DNA of 64,000 bases from Hydractinia symbiolongicarpus (GCF_029227915.1 NC_079884.1:10168001-10232000), one strand, 5' to 3'; numbered from the stretch's first letter, positions 1 to 13,800 are shown. The notes: generated by a model from the letters alone, not told the origin. Made by a program: numbers and translations.

Positions 1-555
1 GATTTGTGATATTAAAAGTCTTGATTCACTAGAATCATTTTTCAGTATACCAGTACAATAAATTCAAAAAATTTGAGATTAAATAATGTTGGCAAAATCA
101 GGCGACAAAAATATGTTTCGTGTTTTTTATATCACATTTTTCAAGTTTTTCATGTTGCAAAAAGAATTGCAATATTTCCTGATTTTTAAAAACATTTATA
201 AGGTCTGATAAAAGCAAATAAAAAATATATATGGAGTATTAGAGCAAAATTAGGAAATTAGGCTGTATGAGGTTTTTGTATGTTACAATTTTAAAAAAAA
301 TCTAGCGTGTGTAATCTATTTGCTTTTGAAGGTTATGAGTTATCCAAAATAAATTTAAAGTTGGGTGCAATAGTTAAATAAAGAACGTCTGTTTGTCCCA
401 TATATTTCAGTAAGGCAAATTGTTGTTTCTTTACTACCAAAAAATTAGGCATTTAAGTCTGTCAAAATATATTTTGCTATGTTATTGTTGATGGTATGGT
501 TTTGAAGGTTCAAAAATGTATTTTAACTAAAAACATTAATCATAGCCCAAATTAG
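1..555. other. AT-rich sequence 5' of the first visible DHX9 exon
   Basis: No exon could be supported here. The first visible DHX9 exon starts after an AG at 554-555, so this stretch is most likely part of an intron whose 5' partner exon lies outside the window. Confidence 0.6.
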
Positions 556-3500
556 GAGAAAAAGTCAATTTGCAACTTCCACCTCTACCTGTTAATTTTG
601 ACAATGTGCAAAGAGATGAACACCAAGTAATACATTGGGAAGCACCAAACCCAAGCTGGCACCCATGGATAGCTCAACCAACAATCATTGAGGGTGCAGA
701 AGAATATATGGTATGTATACTTTTAGTTTTTATGTTATGTTTTAAGAAGATATTTATGCATTGACTACTTTATTTGGTTATTATTTGGGAAAATTAATCT
801 TTGTTGTTTGAGTTTAGAATTTGTTAGCACAGTTTGGATGCTTTACCATTGAAGTGTGGTCTATCTCTGTTTCTGCCAGTGTTTTTAAAGGGTAGTTTCT
901 TTTGAATCAAATTGCATTTCTTTCGTAGGAACCTCCCCCTACTGGCAATGATTTATATGATGAATTCCAAATGAAATGGCAGGAACAAAACTTCAAAGAT
1001 ATGTTGGAGAAGAGGAAAGCACTTCCTGTCTACAATCATAAAGAAGAAATTTTGAACATTGTTCGTGAGAACCAAGTTGTAATTATACGAGGAGCAACTG
1101 GTTGTGGAAAGACTACACAGGTTTTTATTTGAATGATTTTCTCTACAAAAAAGTTCTTGTTTGAATGTAATTCTAAGTTAGGTAAAAGTTGGCAAAGAAA
1201 GGTCTTTATGAATGGAAATGCTGTATTAAATATATTTTGAAGATTAATACTTCATTTAAGAAATATTACTTTAGCAACTATAGCTTCTTTCGGCGTCATA
1301 GAGGAAATTTTTAGTAAAAAAAGGTATAAAAGTTTATACTAAATTAAATCCAACAGAGGAACTTATTTTTAAAATGTTTAAAAGTTTTATATTAGTGTCT
1401 GTTAAGGTTAACACAGAAGGTGTTTTTTCTATAAAAGAGTAAACTCCATGTGGTTATTCTAGATTTTTAGGGGCTGTTTACATAACAGGTGCGACCCGGC
1501 AGGACGTTTGCCAGGACAGCTTAGCTGGTACTGAACAAATTGTTCAAGGACAAAAATGTTCCATATAAACACAGTGATTTTAAGTAAAATTATTGACAAG
1601 AGCAGAATATCGGCAAACGTCTCGTCTCTCAACACCCCCTTACTCTATTTTTTACTTATATTAATGTGTATTCTTTATGACATCACTTCCTTTCTCATAA
1701 AAATCGAGCTCTAAATGTTTTTTCCTCTTATCTTTCATTAAAAAATTTTTAAATTTGTCTTACAGGTACCACAATATGTTTTGGATGATTTCATTTTGAA
1801 CAGCATTGGTGACCAGTGTAATGTTGTTGTTACTCAGGTATGCAAAAGTATATTTCACATGTTGTAGTCTGACATAAATAACAGGTGTTCGATATAAATG
1901 TAAAATGTAGTCTGGATTCACATCACTGTTATACTGTATAGTTAATGGTGTGATGATTAGCATATAGTTTGGATTAATTGTCTGGTCGGTTAAATCTTTC
2001 GTAGCTATAAACTTGGCTAAATCTTTCATGATGGTGGGTCCCTAAGGGGACATTTTGTTCTTTAACAAATAGTGTCTTCCTATGTCATACGTAGGGTTTC
2101 GGTATAAAAACTGATTTAATTTATCAATCTTATTCCCAGCCTCGTCGTATCAGTGCTATAAGTGTGGCAGAGAGAGTAGCTACTGAGAGATGTGAACCAC
2201 TTGGAAATAGTATTGGTTATTCTGTTCGATTCGACTCAGTACTACCCAGAAGCCACTCGTCAATATTTTTTTGCACAGTAGGTAAGTCCCATTAAGGTCA
2301 CGTTGACTTTACAATGTTATTGACAGAGAAGGGTTTTAAATCCCGATAAATTTAATTCTAACTTCGGATTCCCTAAACCTGTTTTCAACGTGCTATTGTA
2401 ATAGTTACAAATTATTAAAAATGTGTTGAAAATTAGCACAATTTTTTAAACTTGACTTATTGAATATGACAGAGGTCACGGGAAAGTGAATCTGAGATAC
2501 TACATTGAAATTTTTTTGTATCCAATTAAATGTATTATGTGTTTTTTAAGGTGTACTTCTGCGAAAGCTGGAAAATGGTCTGGCTGGTGTTTCTCATGTT
2601 ATTGTTGACGAAATTCACGAACGTGATATTAATGTAAGCTTTATTTCATGATCAATGGTTCTCCAGTCACATGTACGTGTTTGGTAAACTATTATTGGTA
2701 ACCCCCCCCCCCTCAAAATCTATTTTCGCCTCATTTTCAGTAGTGAAACATCTTAAAAAAATGCGTTATCTTTTTTGAGAAGATCAAAAACCTACTAAAT
2801 GCTTCTCGAAAGCCCAATAATAAAACAAATGGCCACACCCATCTACAGTAAATATGGGTGCCAGTTTTATGAACGTTTCAACCCATAACAAACGGTTTGT
2901 ATTTTTTAGTCTGACTTTTTGATTGTCATTCTTCGTGATATGATTTCCTCATTTCCAAACTTACGAGTGATTTTGATGAGTGCAACTATTGACACTTCCT
3001 TGTTTTCCGATTACTTTGGTGGATGTCCAGTCATTGAATTAGAGGGAAGGGCTCAACCTGTTCAAGGTTTGTTTTGTTGATGCTTGATTTTGAAGTACCA
3101 TTTAATTGAATATACTACTGACATATTATCTGTGGCAGTAAATGTTATTTAACTAGAATTGGATTTATATTTGTCTCTTTATTTTAGAGTATTATCTTGA
3201 AGATATTATTCAGATGTTGAGTTTTGTTCCTCCTTTAAAAGAGAAAAAAAGAAAAAGAGATGTTGATGTTGATGTGGAAGAAGAGGTTGGTAGCTCCTTC
3301 GTTCATTCATTCGTTCCAAAAAACGTTTCCAAAAATGATTTTATCTTAAAGTCTATTTTCCAAAACAAACATGCAAGTGAGAAACGTGAGAGCAGTAAAT
3401 CTTGTTTACACAGGCTTGATGTTTTAATAACAGCCGTCATAAACTCATCAACTCTTCATTTGTTTCGTCTGCAGGAAAATATGAACAAAATATGCAGCAA

Positions 3501-6500
3501 CGATTATTCTTTACAAACAAAAAACTCAATGGGTCAACTAAGTGAAAGAGAGACATCATTTGAACTTGTTGAGGTTAGCTTTATTTTAGTACTGAACTAT
3601 TATTTTAAAAGTATGGTGTAAATGGTGCAAAAACTAACCCGAGCCTCTACCTGTTTAGGCTTTGTTGTCGTATATAGCAACATTAGATGTACCTGGAGCT
3701 GTCCTGGTGTTCTTACCTGGATGGAACCTCATTATGTCATTGTTGAAACATCTTCAACAGCACCGCGAATTCGGTTTGTTCTGTTTTTTTTTTTCTTACT
3801 CCCTTGGTGTTTTGTGCTTTAGTAGATTGTTCGCAAATTTGGGGACACTTCCTCGTTAGATGGATGACATGTATTTGTAGAACCTCAAACTAGTCATATG
3901 TAAAAAAATTTATTTAGGTACTTCAAAGTATCGGGTGCTACCCTTGCATTCTCAAATACCTCGTGAAGACCAGAGGAGGGTTTTTCAGTCAGTCCCAGAC
4001 GGTGTTCGAAAGGTAAGTGTTAATTCTATTTGTATCAAAATTTCTAGTAAGGTGGAGATCTTCTTTTGGTAGCTTTTCAGGTTCCTTCTTTATATTTTTT
4101 ATCGATCAATATATAATTTTATATCGATCACTACTTAAAAAAATAGTGTTGTTGCTGCTTATCGAAAGGCTTTTTTCCGAAAAGTACTTCGTAGCATCAA
4201 TGTCAAGATTGAAATTAAGAATTATTTGTGTCCAATTTTTATCTTATCTTTCTTTTAGATCATCTTGTCAACAAACATAGCTGAGACGAGTATTACCATC
4301 GATGATGTTGTCTTTGTGATCGATTCTTGCAAGTAGGTTTTAAAAAATACCAACGTTAGTCTTCCAGAACTAATTTGAAAATTTTCCGTGTAAATATCCC
4401 CCTCTCTCTTTCTCTCAGAGCGAAAATCAAGCTGTTTACCTCCCACAACAATATGACAAACTATGCAACAGTGTGGGCGTCTAGAACTAACATGGAACAA
4501 AGAAGAGGGAGAGCTGGTCGTGTTCGACCTGGTTTCTGTTTCCATTTATGCAGCAGAGCTCGCTTTGATAAGTAAGTCGAAACTGGTTTTTATGTGCGTT
4601 TGAAAGAAATTGTAATGTGAGATTTGTTATTAAGAACTCGAGGGAAACCTTGAGAGCTCTCACATTGAGAGCTTTGTGCTATATCTTTTACTATATCTTT
4701 AACAGGTTGGCACAGCATACTACACCAGAAATCCTAAGGACACCATTGCACGAGTTGGCTCTAAAAATCAAACTTTTAAAATTAGGAAAAATACAAAACT
4801 TTTTAAACAAAGCAATGGAACCACCTCCTATGGATGCTGTGGTAGAATCGTTGGCTCTGTTGAAAGAAATGGAAGCCCTGGATGGAAATGAACATTTGAC
4901 TCCGTTGGGTTTTATACTTGCAAAATTGCCTATTGAACCTAGACTGGGAAAGATGATCATTTTAGGATGTGCTTTCCAGTAAGTATACTATACATCAAAT
5001 CGTGGGAGGAATGGTCTGAGAAGTTTTAAAGTTAGTTATTTTTCAGCCTGTCTTTTATCACAATGTAAGTGCTTTCAATTTTAAAATTAGAAACGACAAA
5101 GCCGGAAGGGTACATCCTGCATTTCTTTAAGAATTATGCTCAAATCTTTTTGAGAATTGTGGCATAAATATTTTGACTAACGACGCACCACTGTTTTAGT
5201 CCTGTAGTTTATACAGGATTCTTTTTCTTACGCGCACCTTTTTTCTTGTGTTTATTTCTTCTGTCATGTGTTTGCAGGGTTGGTGATGCCATGTGCACAA
5301 TAGCAGCCAGTACTTGTTTTCCTGAACCTTTCGAAACACCTTCTGATCGAAAGAGATTAGGATGGGTACACAAAAAATTTGCCGGTAACCGGAACAGTGA
5401 TCATTTAGCAATGCTTTGGGCTTTTCAGCAATGGCAAGACGCGAGGTGAGATGTAGATGTACATTACAATACTTTTACCATTTAAATACTACATCCTTTA
5501 AGCTGCATCTAAATTAGCTTTTTTCGGTTTTTTTAACAACTTTTCAAGGCGTTTTTATGTCTTATTATCTGAACTTATTTTTCAATTTTTGTGCATAAAG
5601 TTGGCAAACCTTGCTTCCCAATTCTTGAAAAGAGCTTTTTAAAATATTATAAATCGTAAAATGCTCCAAATTAAACTTTTATGATCTTGTCTTATATGAG
5701 AATTGACTTTTTACAGAGTTTTCACGATATACTGTTATTTTTTCAGAGGTGTTGACGAAACAGCCGAACAACATTTTTGTGAAACACACGAATTAAATAT
5801 GTCGACTTTGCGCATGACAGACGATGCTATTATGCAACTGAAGGATTTGTTATGTAACATTGGTTTTCCTGAAGATAGTCTACATCCGCAGCCTTTCAAT
5901 TATCGTGGTTTGGATGAACAGTTAGATTTGGTAAGTGGGTTTTGTCATTTTACTGTTGGTGTGATATTCTCTGCTTTTCTGTTGTTCCTCCTGTCGTCGA
6001 CGTCGTTGTCTTTGGTGTTTTGGTGGTTGTAGTGGGAGTGGTGAAGGTGCTGTTGTAGTCGTTACTGTCATTTTCGTCATCATCGCTGTTGTTATCATTG
6101 TTAACGTCGTCGTTGTTACTGTCATTTTCGTCGTCATCGTTGTTGTTGTCATTGTCGTCGTCGTCGTCGTCGTTGATGTTGTCATTGTCGTCGTCATCGT
6201 TATTGTTGTCATTGTTGTCGTCTTCGTCGTTGTTATTGTCATTGTCGTCGTTGCTGTGGTTGTTGTTGTTGTTGTCGTCGTTGTTGTGGTAGTTTTATCC
6301 ATGATCCTTGTTTAAATTTAAAAATATCAACAAATTAATCTTTATTGGTATTTTAGGTGACTGGTTTGTTGTGTATGGGATTGTATCCAAACATATGCAT
6401 ACATAAAGATAAACGAAAAGTCTTAACCACAGAAGGAAGCGCTGCTTTGATCCACAAATCATCAGTGAACTGCACGAACAGAGAGATAACCTTCACTTCA

Positions 6501-7864
6501 CCATTTTTCGTGTTTGGAGAAAAGGTACCTTTAAAATCAGAAACTTGACGAATATTTGTCTAATTCGGGAAAGTTTCTATCTGTTTAGCACTGTTTTCTA
6601 TGAACTTTTCTGTCGCTTCCGCGATTGACGTTTTTCTATGCTGAGATTTATATGTTTTTAATAACGTATTATTCATAGATTCGTACTCGAGCAGTATCGT
6701 GTAAACAAATGACAATGATCTATCCTGTTCAGTATCTCATCTTCAGTCCCTGCAAAGCAGAATCTTCAACCAATTTAGTTAATATTGATGACTGGTAAGT
6801 AAAGGAGGGGACAAAGAATTTTTTTACACACACTTTTGATAGGAAACATATAAAATGTTCTCAAAGTTTGTATAAGCTTTTTTGCACCTTTAAAATGCGT
6901 TTCGCACTGAATTCGCTTTTTAAATTTTAGTTAATATTCCAAAAGTTAGTTGTGGAAAGTGCCTATGTTTTATCTTGATATTATGTTTCTTATGAAAATA
7001 AATGTGTAGCTATATTATTGCTACAACAATTTTTTAGTACCTTTTCAGTTTTTTACTTACTTGTTTTTTTTTCTTTATTTGTTTTCTTTCTCCTTGTCTG
7101 CTTCCAAAATTCATTCAAACAATTGTTTTTCAAATTTTTAGGATTGATTTACAAATTCCGCATTATCAAGCTGCTTCGCTTGTGGCAATGAGAAATATAA
7201 TTGAAGATCTTGTTATTCGAGTTGCCAACAATCCGCAAGTGATCACCGAGCCCAGTCCTGACGATACTTTGGTATTGACGTTGATCCGAATGTTATCAAG
7301 AAGCGATGCGGGCTCATACATGGTACAACAACCTGAACAGAGGGATAACGTTGGTTTTAGGAATGACTTCAGAGGAGGGCCACCACGTGGGCCGTAAGTA
7401 ATTTTGGACATTCGACTCACGGTGAATGGAAAAGAGGCGTATAAATAGATGATGTTGCTTTTTTTCCATGAAAAACAGTTCGCGGAAAAATTTGAGTTGC
7501 TATTTTGATGGGCAGAATTACTTATTCAAATTCTTTTTTATTTGTAACTAACTTAATTTAACAGGGATTTTTCACTTGCACAAATGTCTAGTCTAAGTGT
7601 GGGAAAATCAATAGTGTGAATGCCTTGTGTTTTTTTAGAATGAACCGTGGTGGTAGAGGACAATTTAGTTCATACGCTAAGCCACGTGGTTATCAAGGAC
7701 CTCGACATTTCCGTGGCAACCGAGGTGGGGGATATGGAGGCAGTGGAGGCTATCGTGGTGGCGGTGGTGGTGGAGGTTACCGTGGAGGAGGTGGTGGTGG
7801 CGGTTATCGTGGAGGAGGTGGTGGTTTTGATAGAGGCGGTTATCGTGGCCGCGGTGGTTGGTAA
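556..7864 (+). CDS. DHX9: ATP-dependent RNA helicase A (DHX9-like), 3' part of the gene
   Basis: DEAH/RHA helicase that unwinds RNA and RNA:DNA duplexes, mainly nuclear. Exons: 556-710, 929-1120, 1766-1837, 2140-2281, 2551-2633, 2910-3066, 3188-3285, 3475-3573, 3659-3773, 3918-4012, 4259-4332, 4419-4571, 4706-4978, 5278-5445, 5747-5930, 6357-6524, 6679-6794, 7142-7393, 7639-7864. All are bounded by GT/AG and phases agree, giving about 939 residues to TAA at 7862. Motifs seen: Walker [10 protein letters not shown] (exon 929), DEIH box (exon 2551), SATID (exon 2910), [11 protein letters not shown] (exon 4259), [12 protein letters not shown] (exon 4419), then the helicase-associated and OB-fold regions. 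The C terminus is an RGG/YRGGGG-rich tail (exon 7639), typical of animal DHX9. The N-terminal dsRNA-binding domains are not in the window, so the entry is partial. The donor at 3286 (GAG/gttggt) is weak and that 189-nt intron is open in frame. Confidence 0.95.
6060..6300. repeat. GTC/GTT trinucleotide microsatellite in a DHX9 intron
   Basis: Imperfect array of gtc, gtt, cgt and att triplets inside the intron 5931-6356. It generates long low-complexity open frames on both strands (Thr-rich on -, Ser/Leu-rich on +), which are not genes. Confidence 0.85.
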
Positions 7865-9160
7865 ATTTCCAAGTGAGAGACACTCAACAACTGAAAAGAA
7901 GATTCAGTTAAAGAGAGATTGTATTTTCATACCATTTCTGAATGACTTTAATGAAGACTCACACACAAAACAGTTAACAAATTTGTTTCACTCAAAACAG
8001 AAAGACTTTGCATAGAATGTTGAGGTGATTTCGAACAACGAACGAAGGATCACTCAACTGCTGAATGTTAACGACTATAAAAAATTGTAAATTCATCACT
8101 CTTGGTAAACTAATCGCAAAAAGCGTGTTGCGGTGTGGAAACAACACCAAATTTCGAATAGTTTTTTCTACCAATTTTAATTAACCCTCCTTCATATTAA
8201 AAAAAAATTAGGTTACCAAGAGTATGGTTTTTCATTTTTGTGGAACAAGTTAAACAAGTTGAACATCAGAAAATAAGCTTATGTGTTTTGAAACTTTAGT
8301 ATAGGTCAAATTTCTTTTGTGGCTTACTCAACGAATCGACATTTTTGTCCAAATCATCTAATTTTTATCATTTTTATCAAATTTTGTAGGATCAGCAAAA
8401 ATGTGGACCAATGAGATATTGGATTTAGCACAGCCATATTCAAGAAGTAATGTTTTGTTGGCGTTGTCATAAGCCACAGTTAAAACCTTCATATTTTTTA
8501 AGGTTTTTAGAAAAAAAACCGTTGCAGATTATTTAGCAGCCTAAAAACCATTTGAAAAAGTATTAACTGAACTTATATGAGTGAGAAAATAACAATGATA
8601 TCTGTTTAGTTAAAGGTAGTACATCAGTGCCTATTTCTATGGACTTTTGTAACTCATTTTCATTTTTTTACAAAAATTTTAGAAACCGGTTATCCGCAAA
8701 AATCTCTATCGCGAATTATTCTTTTTGTGCCTGATACAAATTCTATCGCAATTTTTTTTGCAATTGTACTTCGATTCTCGTGGGCATGTAGAAGTTCTTT
8801 TATGTTCGTTTCAAAATACCTTATTGGAAGGAAATTTTTGCGATTTGGGCTTTCATTAGCGAAATTAAATTCCCGCGAAAATGTTTTTCCCTTCATTCGC
8901 AAAATTTAATATCCGCGAATAAAACATTTTTTTCGTTCACGAATTAAACATTAGATATGAAAAAAGTGATGGAAGAAAAATATGGTTAATAAAACAAACT
9001 AATACACCAAACCGACATCCCCCGGGACCGTGCGGAAAAAAGGGTCTGGGGAAAAATTAGTGAACACAAATTTCTAGCGCCTTCGGTGGTTTTAAAGCTC
9101 ATGCTGCGAAGAGTGGTTTTTTATTTTTGGTTGCAGCTTTTTTTTTAAGTTTAGTTTGCT
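7865..9160. other. DHX9 3' flank, no gene seen
   Basis: Presumed 3' UTR followed by intergenic DNA. The nearest AATAAA hexamers on + are near 8916 and 8986; neither can be assigned with confidence. A TTCGCG-rich dispersed repeat occupies about 8690-8945. Confidence 0.5.
8690..8945. repeat. TTCGCGAA-type dispersed repeat, copy 1
   Basis: Clustered TCGCGAA, CGCGAAAA and CCGCGAAT words in an AT-rich background. Similar patches occur at 10279-10445, 13305-13366, 16371-16498, 23081-23285 and 31510-31740, several beside CCCTTAAG. They look like decayed copies of one dispersed element; boundaries are not clear. Confidence 0.5.
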
Positions 9161-9670
9161 ATGCATTACGAAATGGTCAATAAAATGAATGTGGATGAGT
9201 TAAAGATGTTCTTCAGGCTTCGTGGTTTAAAGGTTTCAGGTAGAAAGGCTGAATTGTTAGCTAGAGTGTTGTTGCTTCTGAGATCAATGTTCCACTTGCT
9301 AAAAAAAGTATCAGGTTTAATTTTTGTCAGCCCTAACATTCTCGCTTTAAAATATGGTCGCACAATGGAAGATAATGCAGTCAATAATTTTGTTGCCAGC
9401 CAAGGTGAACATCACAAGGATCTTCAAGTTGTAGAAGGTGGGTTGTATTTATAAACAGATCTACCGTTTATCGGTGATGGCCCTGATCAAATGGTCGTGA
9501 CCTGCTATATTCCACTCAATGTCAAATGCAAATGGTTTTTACAGGTTGTCAACATTGTTACTTTTTTAATGGATACATTTTGAACAAACTGGCTTTTAAT
9601 AAAGAGCACTGGAATGACTTAACATCTACATTCAGTGAGTTTTACGATCATTTTTTAACCTCATTTTACA
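9161..9670 (+). pseudogene. Degraded SAP + YqaJ-type exonuclease relic (mobile-element gene)
   Basis: An open frame at 9161-9454 begins with a SAP-like helix-turn-helix (MNVDELKMFFRLRGLKVSG, then KAELLARV). It continues directly into a segment that reads like the start of a YqaJ/lambda-exonuclease-type nuclease (ALKYGRTMEDNAVNNF, then GGLYL). After the stop, another frame continues PFIGDGPDQMV, matching the conserved nuclease stretch. Near 9595-9665 a further piece (EHWNDLTSTFSEFYDHF) resembles the family's C-terminal end. Stops and frame changes separate the pieces, so it is a pseudogene. SAP-YqaJ proteins are common as multicopy, element-associated genes in invertebrates; the assignment rests on remembered family motifs. 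Confidence 0.6.
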
Positions 9671-10278
9671 GCTTATAATTTGACCCAAAAGAAGAAACGG
9701 TTACTTTTATAGCCACACATGTTGATTGTCTAGTGAAATGCCCAATTTTCCTCGATTAGGCAAAATACCGATATACTAAATTTACTGAATTTTCAGCATC
9801 CACGAAAATTACCTTTGAGAAAGAAATGAATGCGGAAAAAAACATTGTGAATTTACATTGCATTCATGCCTTGTAATAAAGGGTAGAAGTAATAGAATAA
9901 CAACGACAAAAAGTAATCTGCAAGCCCCACTCAGTGTGGGAAATCAGATAAAAATCGAAAAACGGAAGGGTTTGAATATCTTCGTATCAGAAATTTCAAA
10001 TTTCAAGACAAAAAAACAAAGAGAAGAGTGGGACAATAATTTCGTAATTTTTTCTATATAATATTTGATTGTTTTCTTATATCAAGAATTACTCGATAAC
10101 AATACAATTTTCTTGCTGGACTCTCTTCTCTGAGTTAAAAAGAAAGTGTTAATACTGCCGCCGCAAATGCAACTGCCAAAGCTTTGATCTTAAAGTATTC
10201 TCGCGTAGCAGACGACGATGATGTAGAATCTTCGCGTTGGGCAAAAAGTTAGTTTGCCAGGATGAATTATGTCATTAA

Positions 10279-10445
10279 AAAGATATTCGCTTTAAAATCT
10301 TTTTCTTTCATGAAAGTCAGTCATTCGCGAAAGTTTTTGTTGTTCCTAAAAATGAAGATTTTGGAAAATTTGAGAAATTTCTTTCTCCCAGAAGTAAAAT
10401 TTCGCGATTAACCCTTGCAAAAACTTCTGGCTGCGAAAAGTTCAG
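10279..10445. repeat. TTCGCGAA-type dispersed repeat, copy 2
   Basis: Patch with ATTCGCGAAAG, TTTCGCGATT and CTGCGAAAAG words, like the copy at 8690-8945. Confidence 0.45.
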
Positions 10446-10735
10446 CCCGTAAGGTAACATAGTTACAGTCAGAGGGGAGGAAGAGCCAGCCGTTAGGATG
10501 GAATCCCCAAGAACATTAAAACTTTCCGTTACTTAGAACACATTAGCAATTTTTTATTTTGCATTTTCTGTTGAGGTCATATTCGCAAACTTTGATTTCG
10601 GAATCTTATCTTCCGGAAATAATTTCTTCCCTTAAGGTAATTCTAAAATTTTCGGATTTAGGTGGGATTAAATTTAGGCCCAACATAGGCGTCGGAATTC
10701 TGTTCAAGTACATGTACTGTATTGTGGTATTTGAA

Positions 10736-10741
10736 TTTATT
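10736..10741 (-). promoter_or_regulatory. Candidate polyadenylation signal of VPS52
   Basis: AATAAA on the minus strand, about 157 nt past the VPS52 stop codon at 10898-10900. Confidence 0.45.
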
Positions 10742-10897
10742 CCAGTATATATACAAAAATAATTATTGTCTCGTGTTTCGCTAAATTTAGAATTTCCATT
10801 CACAATGGAACTTCAGTTCAGTAGGGTTTGTGTAGCGTTGCTAACTAAAGTGCAACTCCATTCTCTTTCGAACAGATCACTAAGAGTGAGATGTAAT

Positions 10898-13800
10898 TTA
10901 AAAAGTTGTTTTGTGTTTCTTCGCTTCAACCATCACATGGTGTATGTTAATAAGATCACTTCGGCATGATAGTCTGTTGAAAGGTGGTTGAGATAACACT
11001 TTCTGAAAGCGATGGTAGTATTGAATAAGTTGTGTCAGTGCGGCCTAGAAGGAAGTAAAAATTTTAATAGATAAAACAGGGAGTAGTACCGATTATTACA
11101 TTTTGTGCTCAAAATGTCCTTTGAAATTGCCCTACATAGGTCGTGTAGCCCCACATAGGTCGCATATGCTCTACGTAGTTTGTCTGTCTACGTTCAGGTT
11201 GCAAGGAAAATAAGAATTTATTAAGCGCTTATTATCACCCAGTTATGGATTAGAAGAAAAATTTGCTTAATGTGCGATATTGAATATGTCTACAAATGGA
11301 ATTTCAAACTTACCTGCAAAATATTTGTTCCATTTTTGAAGTTGGAGAACGATCTCATCACTTCTTGGTTCATATTTTCGATTGCCACTTTCCAATTCAC
11401 AGCGAAATCACGAATCAACTGCTCCACTCGACCTATATAGTAGTTTGTAAATTCACTGTAGTCAGATTTATTCAAACAGGTTTTAAACGTAATTTTAAAG
11501 ACAGTAAAGTATTATGTGTCTGGTAAAAGATTTTGCAAAATTATTTTGCATATATATATTTACTAAGAATTTAAAAATTCCCGACAAAGCGTAAAAAGCT
11601 ACCTTCATTCACGCGTATATAATTAGCTTGTCCTTTCTCAAGCATAGGTTCCGTTTCTTTTACAAAAGACATCATTCCTCCAAAATACGGCGTTAACACC
11701 TGGACAAAAAAAGGAATAAATATCGTATATAGAGTGTATAAAGGTGTCATATATAAACTGCATAAAGATGTCATATATGGACCACATAAGATGTCATATA
11801 TAGACTGCATAAAGGTGTCATATACAGATTAAGTCTGTATAAAGATATCATAGAGAGTCTGTATAAAGATGTTGTATATAGACTGTATAAAAATTATATA
11901 AACTGCATAAAGATGTCATATATAGACTGTATAAAGATGTCGTATATAGTCTGTATAAAGATGTTGTATATAGACTGTATAAAGATGTCATATATAGACT
12001 GGATAAAGGTGTCATATACAGATTCAGTCTGTATAAAGATATCATATACAGATTCAGTCTGTATAAAGATATCATATAGAGTTTGTATAAAGATGTCGTA
12101 TATAGACTGTATGAAGATGTCATATATAGACGGCATAAAGGTGTCATATATAAAATGCATAAAGATGTCATATATGGACTTTTTTAAGAACAACGTAACA
12201 ACAATAAATACCTCTTCGACATATTCTTGTGTTTTGGTATTCTTCGTTTGTTGGAAGCTATCACTTTCTTTTGAATCATCATTCGTTCTTTCCTTAACGG
12301 ACGCAAAATAAAAATTTAAATGTCGCAACTTAAATTAGCTGAACGCATATAAGAGCAAAAATTAGTCTAACATATACTACCTATGTAACCTGTTAAAAAT
12401 TTTAATCGTAGTTTGTACTTTCGCTTAAAGAACACGGAGATTTTTGTTTCTAACAAAACATTCGGAGTTTATTTAGTAACTTTAACACCGTGCCAATTAA
12501 AATTCTACAAGACTTTGCCAGTTATTAGCAGATTTGCTACATGTTTTTTTTTTTTTTTATCAAATACAATAAGCTTTCCAAAACAAATTCTTTGACAGCC
12601 ATCAATCAAACTTAAGGAGGCAGAAGATTTCCTCTGACATTTCCTGGTTTTACAGACTTTCCATGTCAGATACAGTTTTTTCCCTGACTGTCCATGCACT
12701 ATCAAGGCTTGAAATCTATCGCGAGTCCTTAAGTCCGATTCGCACGGAGACTCGTGTAAGTTATGACCACGTGCCAAACGTTTGAATTTGTTTGCGTAAA
12801 AAGAAAAAGCTAAAAAGGGAAAGAAAAAAATAGTTTTTTTCTAGAGCGTAGTTAAGTTGCTATTTACAACGATGCACGAAGTATTTAACTATTAAAATCT
12901 CAAGTGAAAATTCACAAAACTATTTTAAGCTTCACTTTCCTATTTTAGTGTTAGAATTTAGGTTAGCTAAGACATAAAAACAAGCATTTCACGTACATAT
13001 TTACACATTACATCAAAAGAATATCTCTATACACATTACTTTTACGGAGTCGAAAAAAAACTATATTAGAACTAAAATCACGGTACATGTAAACATTGTA
13101 AAGTATTTGAACATCCCTTCAACCTAAACCATCACAAAGAATTAGACTCTAGTAACTATGTTCACGCAGACTTACGTAACATAATTGATGAAATTCTCAA
13201 AAAACTGGTTTTAACCCTACACTACACCTTATAATGGATTATAGTGTAATATTCTGAGGCAACACATTTTTTGTAGGAATTAAACTTTAAGGATCTTTTG
13301 GGTTTTGCTACAGTTCGCGAAATTAAGTAATCGCGAAAATAAATACTCGCGAAAATTTGTTCCCTTCTGTTAGAACTAATAATTTTAAAACTGACTTACA
13401 GATATGACTTGAAGCATCATATCATAATTGTTGATAAGAAAAACTAAATGATCTTTTCTCTTCACAAATTCTGATGCTCTTCTTAAAATAAAATTCTCCA
13501 CTTCTCTTTGCAGATTACTCAGACACTTTAATACCTAAAACAAAGTTGAAAAAAATAATTCTTTCGCACAAAAAAAGTTTTTTTCGCGTCAGTATAAATA
13601 TTAAGCTCAATTTGATAAAAACTACTTTTTAATAAAATAAATTTTCTTGTATTTATCCAACCCCGAAAGTTTTGAAAAGTAACATTACACGAAAACCAGA
13701 ATGCGCAGAATACGGTCATATAGTCACTGTGTTAAAATTAAAACAAGTCAAAAAATATTTTCGTTGCGCAAAGACAGTACGAAAAAAATCACACTATCAA

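Larger units (their letters stand above)
9671..10897. other. Intergenic DNA between the YqaJ relic and VPS52
   Basis: No gene supported. It contains a TTCGCG-type repeat patch (10279-10445) and a CCCTTAAGG word near 10632. A short open stretch at about 10149-10252 encodes an Ala/Asp-rich peptide of unknown origin. The last part is the presumed VPS52 3' UTR. Confidence 0.5.

Noticed and set aside
5922-6302. Thr-rich 126-codon minus-strand frame
   Set aside because: Translation of a triplet microsatellite in a DHX9 intron.
7647-8015. Val-rich 122-codon plus-strand frame
   Set aside because: Out-of-frame shadow of the Gly-rich DHX9 terminal exon.
11894-12328. 144-codon minus-strand frame
   Set aside because: Only 12292-12212 is genuine VPS52 exon; the remainder is the 24-bp minisatellite.
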